Counted from the first letter of the stretch, positions 44,494 through 52,941 are shown. The stretch: DNA of 64,000 nucleotides from Ruminococcus sp. (GCF_024691275.1 NZ_JAILNU010000023.1:18458-82457), one strand, 5' to 3'. Notes: a model not told the origin generated them from the letters alone. Numbers and translations are program-made.

Positions 44494-44590
44494 GTCGCAT
44501 ATTAATATGCGTGGATTGAAAATATACAAATTATATTATCGTTTTTACGAGTCGGCACACCGCATGGGAGCATATCCTGTGCGGTGTGTT
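44494..44590 (+). ncRNA. creR/CreA-like crRNA-resembling RNA in the cas3-cas5 gap
   Basis: Bases 44494-44522 are one degenerate I-C repeat: it begins GTCGC, keeps the hairpin (GCATATTAATATGC replaces the array's GC-rich stem) and ends in the handle TGGATTGAAAA, which differs from the array handle in one base. The following pseudo-spacer starts TATACAAATTATATTA, the exact sequence behind a TTC PAM in the cas5 promoter. From 44551 a weak second repeat-like stretch (GTCG... TGGGAGC in register) is embedded in a strong hairpin (CACACCGCA/TGCGGTGTG, 44555-44588) that may end or stabilise the RNA. The pseudo-spacer is about 28 bases, shorter than array spacers. It is antisense to the cas genes. Role as an autorepressor guide is inference. 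Confidence 0.82.
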
Positions 44591-44606
44591 GATCTATCTG
44601 CAATGA

Positions 44607-46937
44607 TCAGTATATGAGTACTTCTTGTTCAGCGCCTTCCAAGGTCACTCCGAACTCATTATTATAAAAGCTGCGGTCTTTCAGGTAAAAAATTCCGCTT
44701 TGGTTCATGCTCAATGCACCTTTTTCGATGAGCTTTTTTTCTGCTGAGGCATAAACGCTGACAGTATATTTCTGAGCTTTTCTCAGCAGCTCAACAGCCT
44801 CAGAAGGGGAGATATCGCTTTCCAGCTCAGCGATTATAGCTTTAGCTTTTTTGTTATACGGAACGATAATACTCTTTGTTCTGCTGTCGATGACTTCAAA
44901 GAGAGTGCCTGCTGTCATGAAAGCCTGTGAAAGGAACTTCTCGGTGCTCTTTTTTACTTTCCAGCGGTCTTTATCAGTGGAAAGGAGCTCAAGCAAAGTT
45001 GTGTCGTTATCGCCGTCTTTGACCTTATAGGAGAGCTCATCTTTATAACGCTGAAACAGCATATTGAAGTATTTTGTCTGGATATCCACTGATAAAAGGT
45101 CTGCGTCGGTATTGCTGATAATATTTTGCGAGATGATCTGCGCAGACTTTATCTCTTCAAGGTGTCTTAGCTCCTCAGCCTTGAAGTTGATGATATATAC
45201 AGGACATATCCTGCCGAATTCGTCGCTGCGGTTGCATCTTCCTGCTGCCTGAGCAGCATTGTCAAGTCCTGCGATTGCACGTATCACGCAGCTGAATGAT
45301 ATATCTACACCTGCTTCGATAAGCTGCGTTGTAACACATACAACAGGCATTTTTCTCCTGAGGAATCTTTTCAGCGTACCTATGCGTTTTTTTCTGTGTA
45401 CAGGACACATATTGGTACTGAGGTGTATGAGGCAGGCTTCATTTCCGAGGCGCTCTTTAAGTTCGGCATACATCTTCTTTGCCTGAGCCTTTGTATTAAC
45501 TATCAGCAGAAGATCGCCGTTTTCTCTGAATTTTTCGCAGCAGAAGTCAGCAGATTCACCGATCTCGTAACCGTACTGTTTAAGCTCGGGAATGATCGCT
45601 GTCCGCTTGAACACTTCAAAGTCCTTTGAATAGTCTCCCGTCATGTCGCTTTGTTCATCGAGTATCAGTTTATGTTTTTCAAAGGGCGGCTGAGTTGCCG
45701 AACATAGCACTGCCGAAGCGCCGCATTGTTTTACAAGGAAGTTTACGGCGAGACTGAATAGGTCGGTACATCTTATGGGAACGGACTGGACCTCATCAAT
45801 AATGATGACTGAATCGCATAGCCTGTGCATTCGTCTTACGGACGAGGTTTTTGCTGAGAAGAGCGTATTCAGGAACTGCACCATTGTAGTGGCTATAACA
45901 GGTTTGTCCCAGCGTTCTGTGAAGAGTTGATAATTGTCGAGCTCAACTTTATTATCTATTCCCGACATCATATTTGAATGGTGTTCAAGGAAGTTTTCTG
46001 TTCCTGCAAACTCTGAGATGACATCGCTGTTCTGTTCAAGAATGGACATGAACGGGGCGACGTATACTATTTTTTTAAGACCGTATTTTTTGCACTGTTT
46101 GACCGCAAATCTAAGGGAGGAAAGAGTTTTTCCTCCGCCTGTGGGTACGATGAGCCTGCAAGCTCCTGTTCTGTGCTGTGCAAATTCCGCACATCTGTCG
46201 GAAATACTCCTGCGCTGTCGGGAAATACTATCGGTAAGCTCCGAAAAAGCGGCAAGCTTCTCGTTCATACGCTCGTCCATTGTCTCCCACAGTGCGGAAT
46301 AATCGGGCTCTGACTGAGTTTCACGTCCTGACATAAAATCAGAGGTATCGGTTCTGTCCGCATCAATTAGAGCGGATTGAATGAGTCTTTCAAGCATTCC
46401 GATATAAAAAGCTGCCTCTGTTTTGTCTTTGCTGATAGAATTTAAGCTTTTGACTGCATTGATCCATTCAGCCGTGGCTTTTTCAAGCATAGGGGCTGCA
46501 TCTTTTTCGGGAAAAACCTCGGAGATATTGGAGAGGACCTCGTCGTAATCATCGTTTTTGGAGGTACGGCGGGCATATTCGTCGCAGCCGTCCGCGTCGA
46601 GCCAGTCACTTATGCCGTGATGAGACAGGATAGTATGGGCGATACCGTCGGCAGCAGCCTTCGTCATCGGGTCTGTGTCAGCAGCCAGCTCTTTAAGGTA
46701 TCTTGCGCCTGCGTAGCTGTGATCTATACTTCCGCGCTTCATATTGTTCCGCTTGTTAATGTAGTCATCAAATACTTTTCTCAGCTTTCCCGCGTCGTGC
46801 AGGAGTCCTGCAAGCCTTCCGACCTCTGACAGGGAAGCTGTGCGCAGGAATTCTGCTGCAAGAACAGAAACGCTTCGGCTGTGCTCTCTTACCGACTGGA
46901 CTTTCTTGTCATTTTCGCGTATGTGAGCTGTAAACAT
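44607..46937 (-). CDS. cas3: Cas3 HD nuclease-helicase (type I-C)
   Basis: The 776-residue protein has an N-terminal HD nuclease domain (His19, His47-Asp48 in LLHDAGK, later HTILSHHG) to about residue 200, then a DExH helicase: Walker A PTGGGKT at about 264-271, DEVQ near 381-384, SATQPP, and the C-terminal domain with TQLIEAGVDISF and QAAGRCNR. Recruited by the effector on a fully matched target, it nicks and degrades DNA. It has its own promoter (46988-47016) and is separated from cas5 by the 254-base gap that holds the crRNA-like RNA, so its expression is at least partly independent of the effector operon. Confidence 0.97.
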   Translation of the reverse strand: MFTAHIRENDKKVQSVREHSRSVSVLAAEFLRTASLSEVGRLAGLLHDAGKLRKVFDDYINKRNNMKRGSIDHSYAGARYLKELAADTDPMTKAAADGIAHTILSHHGISDWLDADGCDEYARRTSKNDDYDEVLSNISEVFPEKDAAPMLEKATAEWINAVKSLNSISKDKTEAAFYIGMLERLIQSALIDADRTDTSDFMSGRETQSEPDYSALWETMDERMNEKLAAFSELTDSISRQRRSISDRCAEFAQHRTGACRLIVPTGGGKTLSSLRFAVKQCKKYGLKKIVYVAPFMSILEQNSDVISEFAGTENFLEHHSNMMSGIDNKVELDNYQLFTERWDKPVIATTMVQFLNTLFSAKTSSVRRMHRLCDSVIIIDEVQSVPIRCTDLFSLAVNFLVKQCGASAVLCSATQPPFEKHKLILDEQSDMTGDYSKDFEVFKRTAIIPELKQYGYEIGESADFCCEKFRENGDLLLIVNTKAQAKKMYAELKERLGNEACLIHLSTNMCPVHRKKRIGTLKRFLRRKMPVVCVTTQLIEAGVDISFSCVIRAIAGLDNAAQAAGRCNRSDEFGRICPVYIINFKAEELRHLEEIKSAQIISQNIISNTDADLLSVDIQTKYFNMLFQRYKDELSYKVKDGDNDTTLLELLSTDKDRWKVKKSTEKFLSQAFMTAGTLFEVIDSRTKSIIVPYNKKAKAIIAELESDISPSEAVELLRKAQKYTVSVYASAEKKLIEKGALSMNQSGIFYLKDRSFYNNEFGVTLEGAEQEVLIY

Positions 46938-46987
46938 ATTTATTCACCTCTGTCGTTGGAGAGTATTTTGTAAATCTGCTAAGAAGT

Positions 46988-47016
46988 ATTATACCACATC
47001 GCTTATATGATTTCAA
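46988..47016 (-). promoter_or_regulatory. Promoter of cas3
   Basis: TTGAAA and TATAAT on the minus strand, 17 bases apart. The 283-base gap 46938-47220 contains this and the divergent promoter at 47160; nothing else is evident. Confidence 0.8.
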
Positions 47017-47159
47017 TATAAATTCATATATTTTTATCAATAATTAATGTAAAAACTCACAATGATACCACGTTTCGACATATTTCGACAAGATACTACG
47101 GTGAATATTTTACACATATTTCAGCTTGTAATGAATCTTACGTACAGAATAAGTATGTA

Positions 47160-47188
47160 TTGATTTTTATACATTAAAATGATATAAT
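47160..47188 (+). promoter_or_regulatory. Promoter of the O-antigen-ligase-like gene
   Basis: TTGATT and TATAAT, 17 bases apart, 32 bases before the ATG at 47221, which follows AGGAGG. Confidence 0.75.
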
Positions 47189-47220
47189 ATTTTCATGTAT
47201 TAATTTTTAGGAGGTTTGGT

Positions 47221-48585
47221 ATGCAGGAATTAAAAAGTCGTTTTTCTCGGGTGATCGAGTTAATGACATCGGAGCGATTTTTCTTTTATTATATTGTTTC
47301 GGTCATGATATCTCTTCCTGTATTTGAATTCTTTGATGAAAGGCATTCAAATACATTCGCAAGTCAGCCTATTATTGTGGAAATAGCGGGATATATAGGT
47401 ATATTCGTTTTCATGGCACATTTTCTGAAGCACAAAGACATAAAGTATTATCTGTCTGATGCGCTTTACTTTTTGCTGTTTGCATTTGCGGTGCTTTCGG
47501 CAGTGTTTACTCAGAACAAGGACGCGACATGGCACGGTTTTGACTATGATGAATGGCTGTTCAATTTTGTGGCGTATTTCAGCCTTATGCTCGCAGGAAC
47601 TATGATATGCGACAAGCAGCTTAGAAAGAATATACTGAAAGCCTTTGTCTTTGTGACCTGTTTGCAGTCTGTTGTAGCAGCTCTGCAAACGGCAGGCATA
47701 TACAGCGTTGAATGCTATTATGCTACCGAGATGATAATGGAAGGCAAAATGAGCTACGGTCTTACGCAGAACTCGAACTGGTACGGAGGACTGAGCGTTT
47801 TGCTTTTTGCCTGTACATCGGGAATTTTCCTTTATACGAAGAATAAGATGACAAGGAACGTGATGTTTGGAGTGTCAGTGCTTTGCTTCTATACGCTCAT
47901 CTCTTCGGAGGCAAGACTTGCGTGGGCTGGTGCGGGAGCATACATATTTTTCCTTGTGGTATCCATGCTCGTAATGAAGAAAAAGGGCTTGGAGAAGGAG
48001 AGAATGTCTGTCATATTCAGGCGTTTTATCGTGCTTATTATGGGTATGGCAGCTGTTACTGCCTTTGCGATAATCGTCTGCGGCAAGGTAACGGGCAAGC
48101 TCAACAGGATAAAGTACGAAATGAACAGCGAACTTGATGATTTTGGTTCGGGAAGAATGTACATATGGAAGCACGGACTGAAAGCATTCCCCGATCACTG
48201 GGCGTTCGGTATAGGACTTGATAATTATGAAGATGTCTTCTTGAAGAGCCATGATTATGTTGCAGGTGGATACAAGCAGGCTAAGGCGCATAATGAATAC
48301 CTGCACTATCTTGTTACACAGGGAGTTTTCCAACTCATAACATATCTGACGCTTCTTGTTTATGCAGCTATTACAGGTATAAGGAATGTCATCAGGAACG
48401 ATGATGAGGAGGAAAGATACATCAACTGGATACTGCTTGGAATGTTCTTCGGATACGCAGCACAGGCCATGTTCAACAGCAGTGTAGTAAATATCGCACC
48501 ATATTTCTGGATAACCATAGGATTGTGTCTTTCACATAAGAATCAGCACTGGCTGGGTTACTCAAAAAACAAAAAGGCAGCGTGA
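47221..48585 (+). CDS. O-antigen ligase / Wzy-like membrane protein
   Basis: The 454-residue protein has about eleven hydrophobic segments and the Wzy_C/O-antigen-ligase features: SSEARLAWAGAGAYIF in a membrane segment near residue 225, and a long external loop near 300-360 with GSGRMYIWKHGLKAF, GIGLDNYE and the conserved KAHNEYLHYLVTQGV (catalytic His region). In a Gram-positive this family polymerises or attaches a surface polysaccharide. It is alone on the plus strand between cas3 and the pilus locus and ends in a strong terminator. Confidence 0.88.
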   Translation: MQELKSRFSRVIELMTSERFFFYYIVSVMISLPVFEFFDERHSNTFASQPIIVEIAGYIGIFVFMAHFLKHKDIKYYLSDALYFLLFAFAVLSAVFTQNKDATWHGFDYDEWLFNFVAYFSLMLAGTMICDKQLRKNILKAFVFVTCLQSVVAALQTAGIYSVECYYATEMIMEGKMSYGLTQNSNWYGGLSVLLFACTSGIFLYTKNKMTRNVMFGVSVLCFYTLISSEARLAWAGAGAYIFFLVVSMLVMKKKGLEKERMSVIFRRFIVLIMGMAAVTAFAIIVCGKVTGKLNRIKYEMNSELDDFGSGRMYIWKHGLKAFPDHWAFGIGLDNYEDVFLKSHDYVAGGYKQAKAHNEYLHYLVTQGVFQLITYLTLLVYAAITGIRNVIRNDDEEERYINWILLGMFFGYAAQAMFNSSVVNIAPYFWITIGLCLSHKNQHWLGYSKNKKAA

Positions 48586-48593
48586 CGCTGCAA

Positions 48594-48622
48594 CGACTCC
48601 CAATATCGGGAGTCGTTTTTTT
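48594..48622 (+). terminator. Bidirectional terminator
   Basis: CGACTCCC pairs with GGGAGTCG over a 6-base loop, followed by T7. It lies between convergent genes. Confidence 0.9.
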
Positions 48623-48624
48623 GC

Positions 48625-49500
48625 TTATTTATCTTTTTTCAGCGGGATATCGTATATGGAATCCTTTGTGACCGACCTGCATTTCAGGAGATGCTCTGAC
48701 ACTATCCAGAAAATCAGCAGAATTATCAGGACGGCTGCTGCGATGACGGTGTATACCGTCATATCATCTGCCATTATACCGTCGGCAGGGACCTTCACGC
48801 AATGAGGAGATGCCGTGTCGATCCTGTGAGCTCTTACAAGCATTCTATGTGTATTGATACCGTAAGGAGTACAAGTCATGAGGGTAACGCAGTCCATATT
48901 CGGGACTATCGCAAGCTTGTTGGTCTCGTAAGGCAGTATGACTTCTGTTTGATCCACCTCATAGGTAAGTACTTCATCAAGTACAGTTATCGTAAAGGTG
49001 TCGTCCTCGATAAGCTGGTCGATGTTGGTGAAGAGCTTTGCCGAGGGCAGACCCCTGTGCGCCGATATGACAGAATGGCAGCCTATGCCGCCTATGGGCA
49101 GTGATGAGCCCTGCATATGTCCGACTGCGATATTCAGGACTTCATCGCTTGTACCGTGATATATGGGAAGAAATAAATTTATCTTAGGGATATCAATATA
49201 TCCCATTACGCCTGTGCCTGTTATATCGAGTATATCGTCATATCCTGAGATGCTGTCGTATTCGGTGAAAGGATCACTCAGCTCAGCAAGTCTGAGGTTA
49301 TATTCCTCGGCTTTGATAAGCAACTCTTTTTTTGTGGAATCGTCCATTTCGGCAACGGTCTTTTCGTAGTTGGAAATTGCCTTCGACTGTCGTTTTGAGT
49401 TCCACCAATTACTGAATGAAGGATATAGCATCAGGAAAAGACCCATGAGCAGCATCAGAATTAAAAATAACGTAGTGATTATATTTTTCTTTTTGCTCAT
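48625..49500 (-). CDS. Class C (pilin-polymerising) sortase
   Basis: The 291-residue protein has an N-terminal membrane anchor (about 8-27), a sortase core with the His motif (VISAHRGLPSAKLF), the active-site Cys210 in TLMTCTPYGINTHR with Arg219, and a second C-terminal membrane helix (about 245-270). The two-anchor layout and the DPF-type lid near residue 76 are class C features. It would link pilin subunits covalently. Genes upstream on the same strand encode a signal peptidase and a small coiled-coil protein, but no pilin remains in this set. Confidence 0.94.
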   Translation of the reverse strand: MSKKKNIITTLFLILMLLMGLFLMLYPSFSNWWNSKRQSKAISNYEKTVAEMDDSTKKELLIKAEEYNLRLAELSDPFTEYDSISGYDDILDITGTGVMGYIDIPKINLFLPIYHGTSDEVLNIAVGHMQGSSLPIGGIGCHSVISAHRGLPSAKLFTNIDQLIEDDTFTITVLDEVLTYEVDQTEVILPYETNKLAIVPNMDCVTLMTCTPYGINTHRMLVRAHRIDTASPHCVKVPADGIMADDMTVYTVIAAAVLIILLIFWIVSEHLLKCRSVTKDSIYDIPLKKDK

Positions 49501-50090
49501 TTTTCTCCTCCGAGGCTGCCGCTGTCGCTGAGAGGGAGTATTATCCTGCTGATCTTGCCGATGATATTTTCTTCGGCGATGCAGCCAACTTCTGACGAGC
49601 GGCTGTCAACAGATGCAGAGCGGTCGTCGCCCATAACAAAATAGCGGCTGTCGGGGACTTTATACGGGAATGAAATATCACATTCGCCGTTTGCTGACAG
49701 CAGGGCATAGCTCTCGTTCAGCGTCTGACCATTTACGGAAACAATTCCGTTCTCGTCGATCTCGACTGTATCGCCGCTTTCGGCTATAACTCTTTTGATG
49801 AGTATTTTTTTATTATGGTAAAAGGCGATGATGTCGCCTTTTTTTATGTCGCTGCAGCTGCTGCACAGGACGACCTGCTCTTTTTTCAGAGTAGGAGCCA
49901 TGCTGTTTCCCGTAACCTTGATAACGGGGAACACAAATGCCGATATAAGGACAAATGCGGCGGCAGCAACTATAACGGCTCCGATGGTATTGAGCAGAGT
50001 GCGGATATATTTTTGCTTATACCTGCGGCGATCGAGTTCCTTTTTGAACTGTTCAGCTGTTGGGATATCCATTTTTTTCTCGTCATTCAT
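49497..50090 (-). CDS. lepB: Type I signal peptidase associated with the sortase locus
   Basis: The 197-residue protein (start at 50090, overlapping the coiled-coil gene by 8 bases) has one membrane helix at about 33-55, the catalytic Ser63 in GNSMAPTL, Lys99 in LIKRV and the C-terminal GDDRSASVDSR block. It removes signal peptides, presumably from pilins. An ATG at 50099 is an alternative start. Its stop overlaps the sortase ATG by 4 bases. Confidence 0.92.
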   Translation of the reverse strand: MNDEKKMDIPTAEQFKKELDRRRYKQKYIRTLLNTIGAVIVAAAAFVLISAFVFPVIKVTGNSMAPTLKKEQVVLCSSCSDIKKGDIIAFYHNKKILIKRVIAESGDTVEIDENGIVSVNGQTLNESYALLSANGECDISFPYKVPDSRYFVMGDDRSASVDSRSSEVGCIAEENIIGKISRIILPLSDSGSLGGEK

Positions 50091-50271
50091 GGTCAGCATC
50101 GTCCGTTCCCGAGTTATTATTTTTGACGCTGAGAGCTTCTGAAACGAGCTCACCGAGCTGTTTATGCAGCAAAGAGTTTTCTTCCTGCACTTTATCCAGC
50201 TCCTTTCTCATATAGTAAAGCATTTCCAGCAGCTCAGTTTTTTTTGCTTTGCGGAGCTGTTTATCGGTCAT
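50083..50271 (-). CDS. Small coiled-coil protein, pilus-locus type 1
   Basis: The 62-residue protein begins MTDKQLRKAKKTELLEMLYYM and continues as a charged heptad-like helix (KELDKVQEENSLLHKQLGELV). Two other copies with the same start pattern lie at 50808 and 52017, each directly upstream of a signal peptidase. I do not recognise a named family. The ATG at 50271 follows GAGGTG; a GTG at 50280 is the only alternative. It may assist or regulate the peptidase or pilus assembly. Confidence 0.8.
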   Translation of the reverse strand: MTDKQLRKAKKTELLEMLYYMRKELDKVQEENSLLHKQLGELVSEALSVKNNNSGTDDADHE

Positions 50272-50280
50272 AGTAATCAC

Positions 50281-50807
50281 CTCATAATATACTAAATGTA
50301 ATATTTACTTTTAATTGCAAGATATAATTTTATGCGGGAATGTGCCGCGAAAATAGTTGATCTTATATGTGAAATAAACTTGCGGAAAGATTAAGGATCA
50401 CTGTTTAATACATTATACTTTATTTCGTATGCATTAGTCAATGATAAAATCCACGAAACAGGAACAGTGGTTTAAATTTGTGAATTGCAACAAGCTTGTT
50501 GAATTATTTTGTTTAAACTGTTGATAACTGTGTTGAATTGCAGTATAATTGCAGTAGGTATTGCAGCTTGTAGTTTTTTGTTTTAAGTTTACAAACTGCA
50601 AATGCAGAACTTTGTGGAACTGCGCGGATAATTGTTGCGATGTGTACATGATAAGAGTAAATTTTTTGTTAAATGCTACGAACAGACAGTCATTTTGTTA
50701 AAAAACAATGATTCTCGTTGACATTTTTGCTAAACAGATGGTATAATTGATTTGTAAAAATAATATACACCAATAAAGAAAATATATCATATATTACGGA
50801 GTGAATT
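50281..50807. other. Intergenic region between two divergent pilus cassettes
   Basis: About 527 AT-rich bases with no gene. A perfect 14-base palindrome CAACAAGCTTGTTG lies at 50488-50501, flanked by AATT on both sides. Several ATTGCA repeats follow at about 50535-50570. A promoter for the plus-strand cassette is at 50718-50747. Confidence 0.6.
50718..50747 (+). promoter_or_regulatory. Promoter of the second coiled-coil/peptidase cassette
   Basis: TTGACA and TATAAT are 18 bases apart, about 60 bases before the ATG at 50808. Confidence 0.75.
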
Positions 50808-51152
50808 ATGACTGATAAGGAATTCAAAAAGCTAAAACGAAGTGATCTGATATCCATAATATATGAGTATCAGAAACGGCAGGAAGAATTGCTTGCAGAG
50901 ATCGACAGCATGAGAACTGAACTTGAAGAAAAGAGAATTAAGATCAGTAATGCGGGATCGGTCGCCGAAGCGGTGGTCGGTCTCAATCGTCTTTTTGAGA
51001 CCGCTCAGCAGACAGCCGATGATTATCTTGCACAGATAAAGGCATCTGTTGAGGAAGCTGAAAAAAAGGCGGCGGAGATCGTTGCAGAGGCAGAGAAAAA
51101 AGCAGCCGTTATACTTGAAGGAGCTAACAGAGTATCTGATGAGAAACAATGA
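50808..51152 (+). CDS. Coiled-coil protein, pilus-locus type 2
   Basis: This 114-residue protein begins MTDKEFKKLKRSDLISIIYEY like its relatives at 50083 and 52017, but has an extra C-terminal helix with Glu/Ala/Lys repeats (EEAEKKAAEIVAEAEKKAAVI), recalling DivIVA-like tails. No membrane segment. It lies 27 bases upstream of a truncated signal peptidase. Function unknown; it may scaffold or direct pilus secretion. Confidence 0.8.
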   Translation: MTDKEFKKLKRSDLISIIYEYQKRQEELLAEIDSMRTELEEKRIKISNAGSVAEAVVGLNRLFETAQQTADDYLAQIKASVEEAEKKAAEIVAEAEKKAAVILEGANRVSDEKQ

Positions 51153-51179
51153 GATGTAACAGAGAAAGAAGTTTTGGCA

Positions 51180-51725
51180 ATGTCTGATGAGAGCAAAAAA
51201 GAGGTCGTCCTTCCTTCGATGGAACAGGTCGAGACCGAGCTTGATAAAATAAAATATAAGAGGAGATTCAGGAAAACTCTGCTTAGTACGGTCTCGATAC
51301 TTATTGTTGTAGCAGCTGTGGCAGTGCTTGTTTCAACTTTGTTTTTCCCCGTTGTTCAGGTCGCAGGAAACAGTATGGCTCCGACTCTGAAAAACGGTGA
51401 TATACTTTTGCTGATAAAGTCCGAAAAGGTCTCATACGGAGATCTGTGCTGCGTTTCATGGCAGAACAAGACGCTTCTGAAACGTGTTATCGGTCTTTCA
51501 GGGGATAAAATAGACATAGATCAGCAGGGGAACGTATACGTAAATGATGTGCTGATCGACGAGCCGTATGTCAGCGATAAATGCCTTGGCATATGTGAGA
51601 TCGAGTTCCCGTATCATGTGCCGGACAATAAGGTATTCATACTGGGCGATATTGACCGTCCTAACTTGATACAAAATAACGAATATCGAGCCACCTCGAA
51701 AATGCCGATTCTACGCAGATTTTGA
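51180..51725 (+). pseudogene. Truncated type I signal peptidase
   Basis: From the ATG at 51180 the frame encodes a signal peptidase with a membrane helix (about 33-56), catalytic Ser65 (GNSMAPTL) and Lys101 (LLKRV), and reaches VPDNKVFILGD at residue 157. The next residues should be the conserved NRxxSxDSR block seen in the other two copies, but the sequence changes abruptly to IDRPNLIQ and stops at 51725. The break at about 51650 coincides with the start of transposon-end-like repeats, so insertion or recombination probably destroyed the gene. Activity is doubtful. Confidence 0.8.
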
Positions 51726-52000
51726 AAAACGGCTATTTCGAGAGAATGGGCAGTTATCCGCCAAAACAGCGGCGTTGATACAAAATAGTGAGCCAGCGGC
51801 TTGTACATTTTAACGAACTGCCGTACAATTTAACGATTACAAGGCGATGCCGAGTGTAATAATTAAATTGTACGCGAGTGGAGGACAGTTAATGATCTAC
51901 TCTTATTCTGTTGGAATTGTACTTTAATGAATACAGTTGTACATCACACGAATACAGATATGATTTAACGAACACAACTGTATATCACACGAACACAATG
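51650..52000. mobile_element. Transposon-end-like cluster of short repeats (remnant)
   Basis: Repeated variants of an approximately 20-base motif occur: TTGATACAAAATAACGAA (51666), TTGATACAAAATAGTGAG (51775), TTGTACATTTTAACGAA (51801), CCGTACAATTTAACGATT (about 51821), TTGTACTTTAATGAATACA (about 51918), GTTGTACATCACACGAATAC and ACTGTATATCACACGAACAC (to 51996). Arrays like this are the binding sites at the ends of Tn7/Tn552/Mu-type DDE transposons. No transposase gene is in the window, so it is one end or a scar. It separates the two pilus loci. Confidence 0.5.
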
Positions 52001-52016
52001 GAGGGTGTTAAAGGTT

Positions 52017-52232
52017 ATGACCGATAAAGAAGTACAGCACCTATCTAAGGTGCAGCTCATCGAAATTTTATATATGCTTAGTCAAGAAAACGACTCCTTA
52101 AGAGAGGAAAATGCGCAGTTGAAAGCAAGGCTGGACGCGATCGTAGATAAGATGGTTGAGGAGAGGTCGAGCGAGCCTGTGGGGACATCCGCGGAGGCGA
52201 GTCCTTCCAAGTCCAAGAAGAAACGAAAATAA
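52017..52232 (+). CDS. Small coiled-coil protein, pilus-locus type 3
   Basis: The 71-residue protein starts MTDKEVQHLSKVQLIEILYML and continues QENDSLREENAQLKARLDAIVDKM with clear heptads, then a basic tail (SPSKSKKKRK). It is the third member of the set at 50083 and 50808 and again directly precedes a signal peptidase (40 bases). The ATG at 52017 is chosen from homology with the MTDK start. Confidence 0.8.
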   Translation: MTDKEVQHLSKVQLIEILYMLSQENDSLREENAQLKARLDAIVDKMVEERSSEPVGTSAEASPSKSKKKRK

Positions 52233-52272
52233 GGCTGTGGGCATCCACAGATAACAATATTGAGAGTTTGAG

Positions 52273-52884
52273 ATGGAAGAAGAGAAGAAGATTGTATCAG
52301 AAGAAGCTGAAGAGAAACGATTAGATATCCCAACCACAGCGCAGTTTGAAGCGGAGTTAAAACGGCTGCGGTATCGGCATAACTTCATAAAGTCATTGTG
52401 GAGTACAGTGAGTTCCTTGATTGTAGTGGCAGCAATCGCAATTATCATTTCAACGATGATCCTGCCGGTGCTGCGCGTTACCGGCACCAGCATGAATCCT
52501 ACACTGAAAAACGATGAGGTGCTGCTCTGCAACAAATTAGCTGATATCAAACAGGGCGACATCATCGCTTTCTACTATAACAATAAGGTGCTGATTAAGC
52601 GTGTGATTGGACTCCCCGGCGATGTAATCGACATTGCAGAGGACGGAACGATCTATGTGAACGGCGAGGCACTTGATGAGCCGTATGTTTCAGAGCTGGC
52701 GCTGGGTGAGTGCGATATTCAGCTGCCGTATCAGGTGCCGGAATCTCGTTTTTTTGTCTGTGGCGACAACCGCGGAATTTCAATTGACAGTCGATCAACG
52801 AGTATTGGCTGCATCGCAGAGGAGAATATCATCGGTGTGGTATTTTTCAGAGTTTTGCCGATCAAGAGTATCGGCTTCTTTTAG
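52273..52884 (+). CDS. lepB: Type I signal peptidase of the pilus locus
   Basis: The 203-residue protein has a membrane helix at about 42-65, Ser73 (GTSMNPTL), Lys109 (LIKRV) and an intact C-terminal GDNRGISIDSRS block, so it should be active. An N-terminal cytoplasmic tail of 40 charged residues matches the other copies. It stands 58 bases before the giant adhesin gene and probably processes that protein and the backbone pilin. Confidence 0.94.
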   Translation: MEEEKKIVSEEAEEKRLDIPTTAQFEAELKRLRYRHNFIKSLWSTVSSLIVVAAIAIIISTMILPVLRVTGTSMNPTLKNDEVLLCNKLADIKQGDIIAFYYNNKVLIKRVIGLPGDVIDIAEDGTIYVNGEALDEPYVSELALGECDIQLPYQVPESRFFVCGDNRGISIDSRSTSIGCIAEENIIGVVFFRVLPIKSIGFF

Positions 52885-52941
52885 AACTTCGGTGTATGGG
52901 TTTTATATGAAAGCTATATAAAACTATCTCAGGAAAGGAGA

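Noticed and set aside
44555..44588. Strong hairpin after cas3 read as a plain cas3 terminator
   Set aside because: On the minus strand no T-run follows the stem; it fits better as the 3' structure of the plus-strand RNA, although a mixed role is possible.
44607..46937. A toxin gene (CreT-like) beside the crRNA-like RNA
   Set aside because: No small frame with a start site was found in 44413-44606; only the RNA, its promoter and the operator-like target are present.
47080..47100. Direct repeat TTTCGACATATTTCGACA upstream of the O-antigen-ligase gene
   Set aside because: It does not match a known operator such as the LexA box and is too short to support a call.
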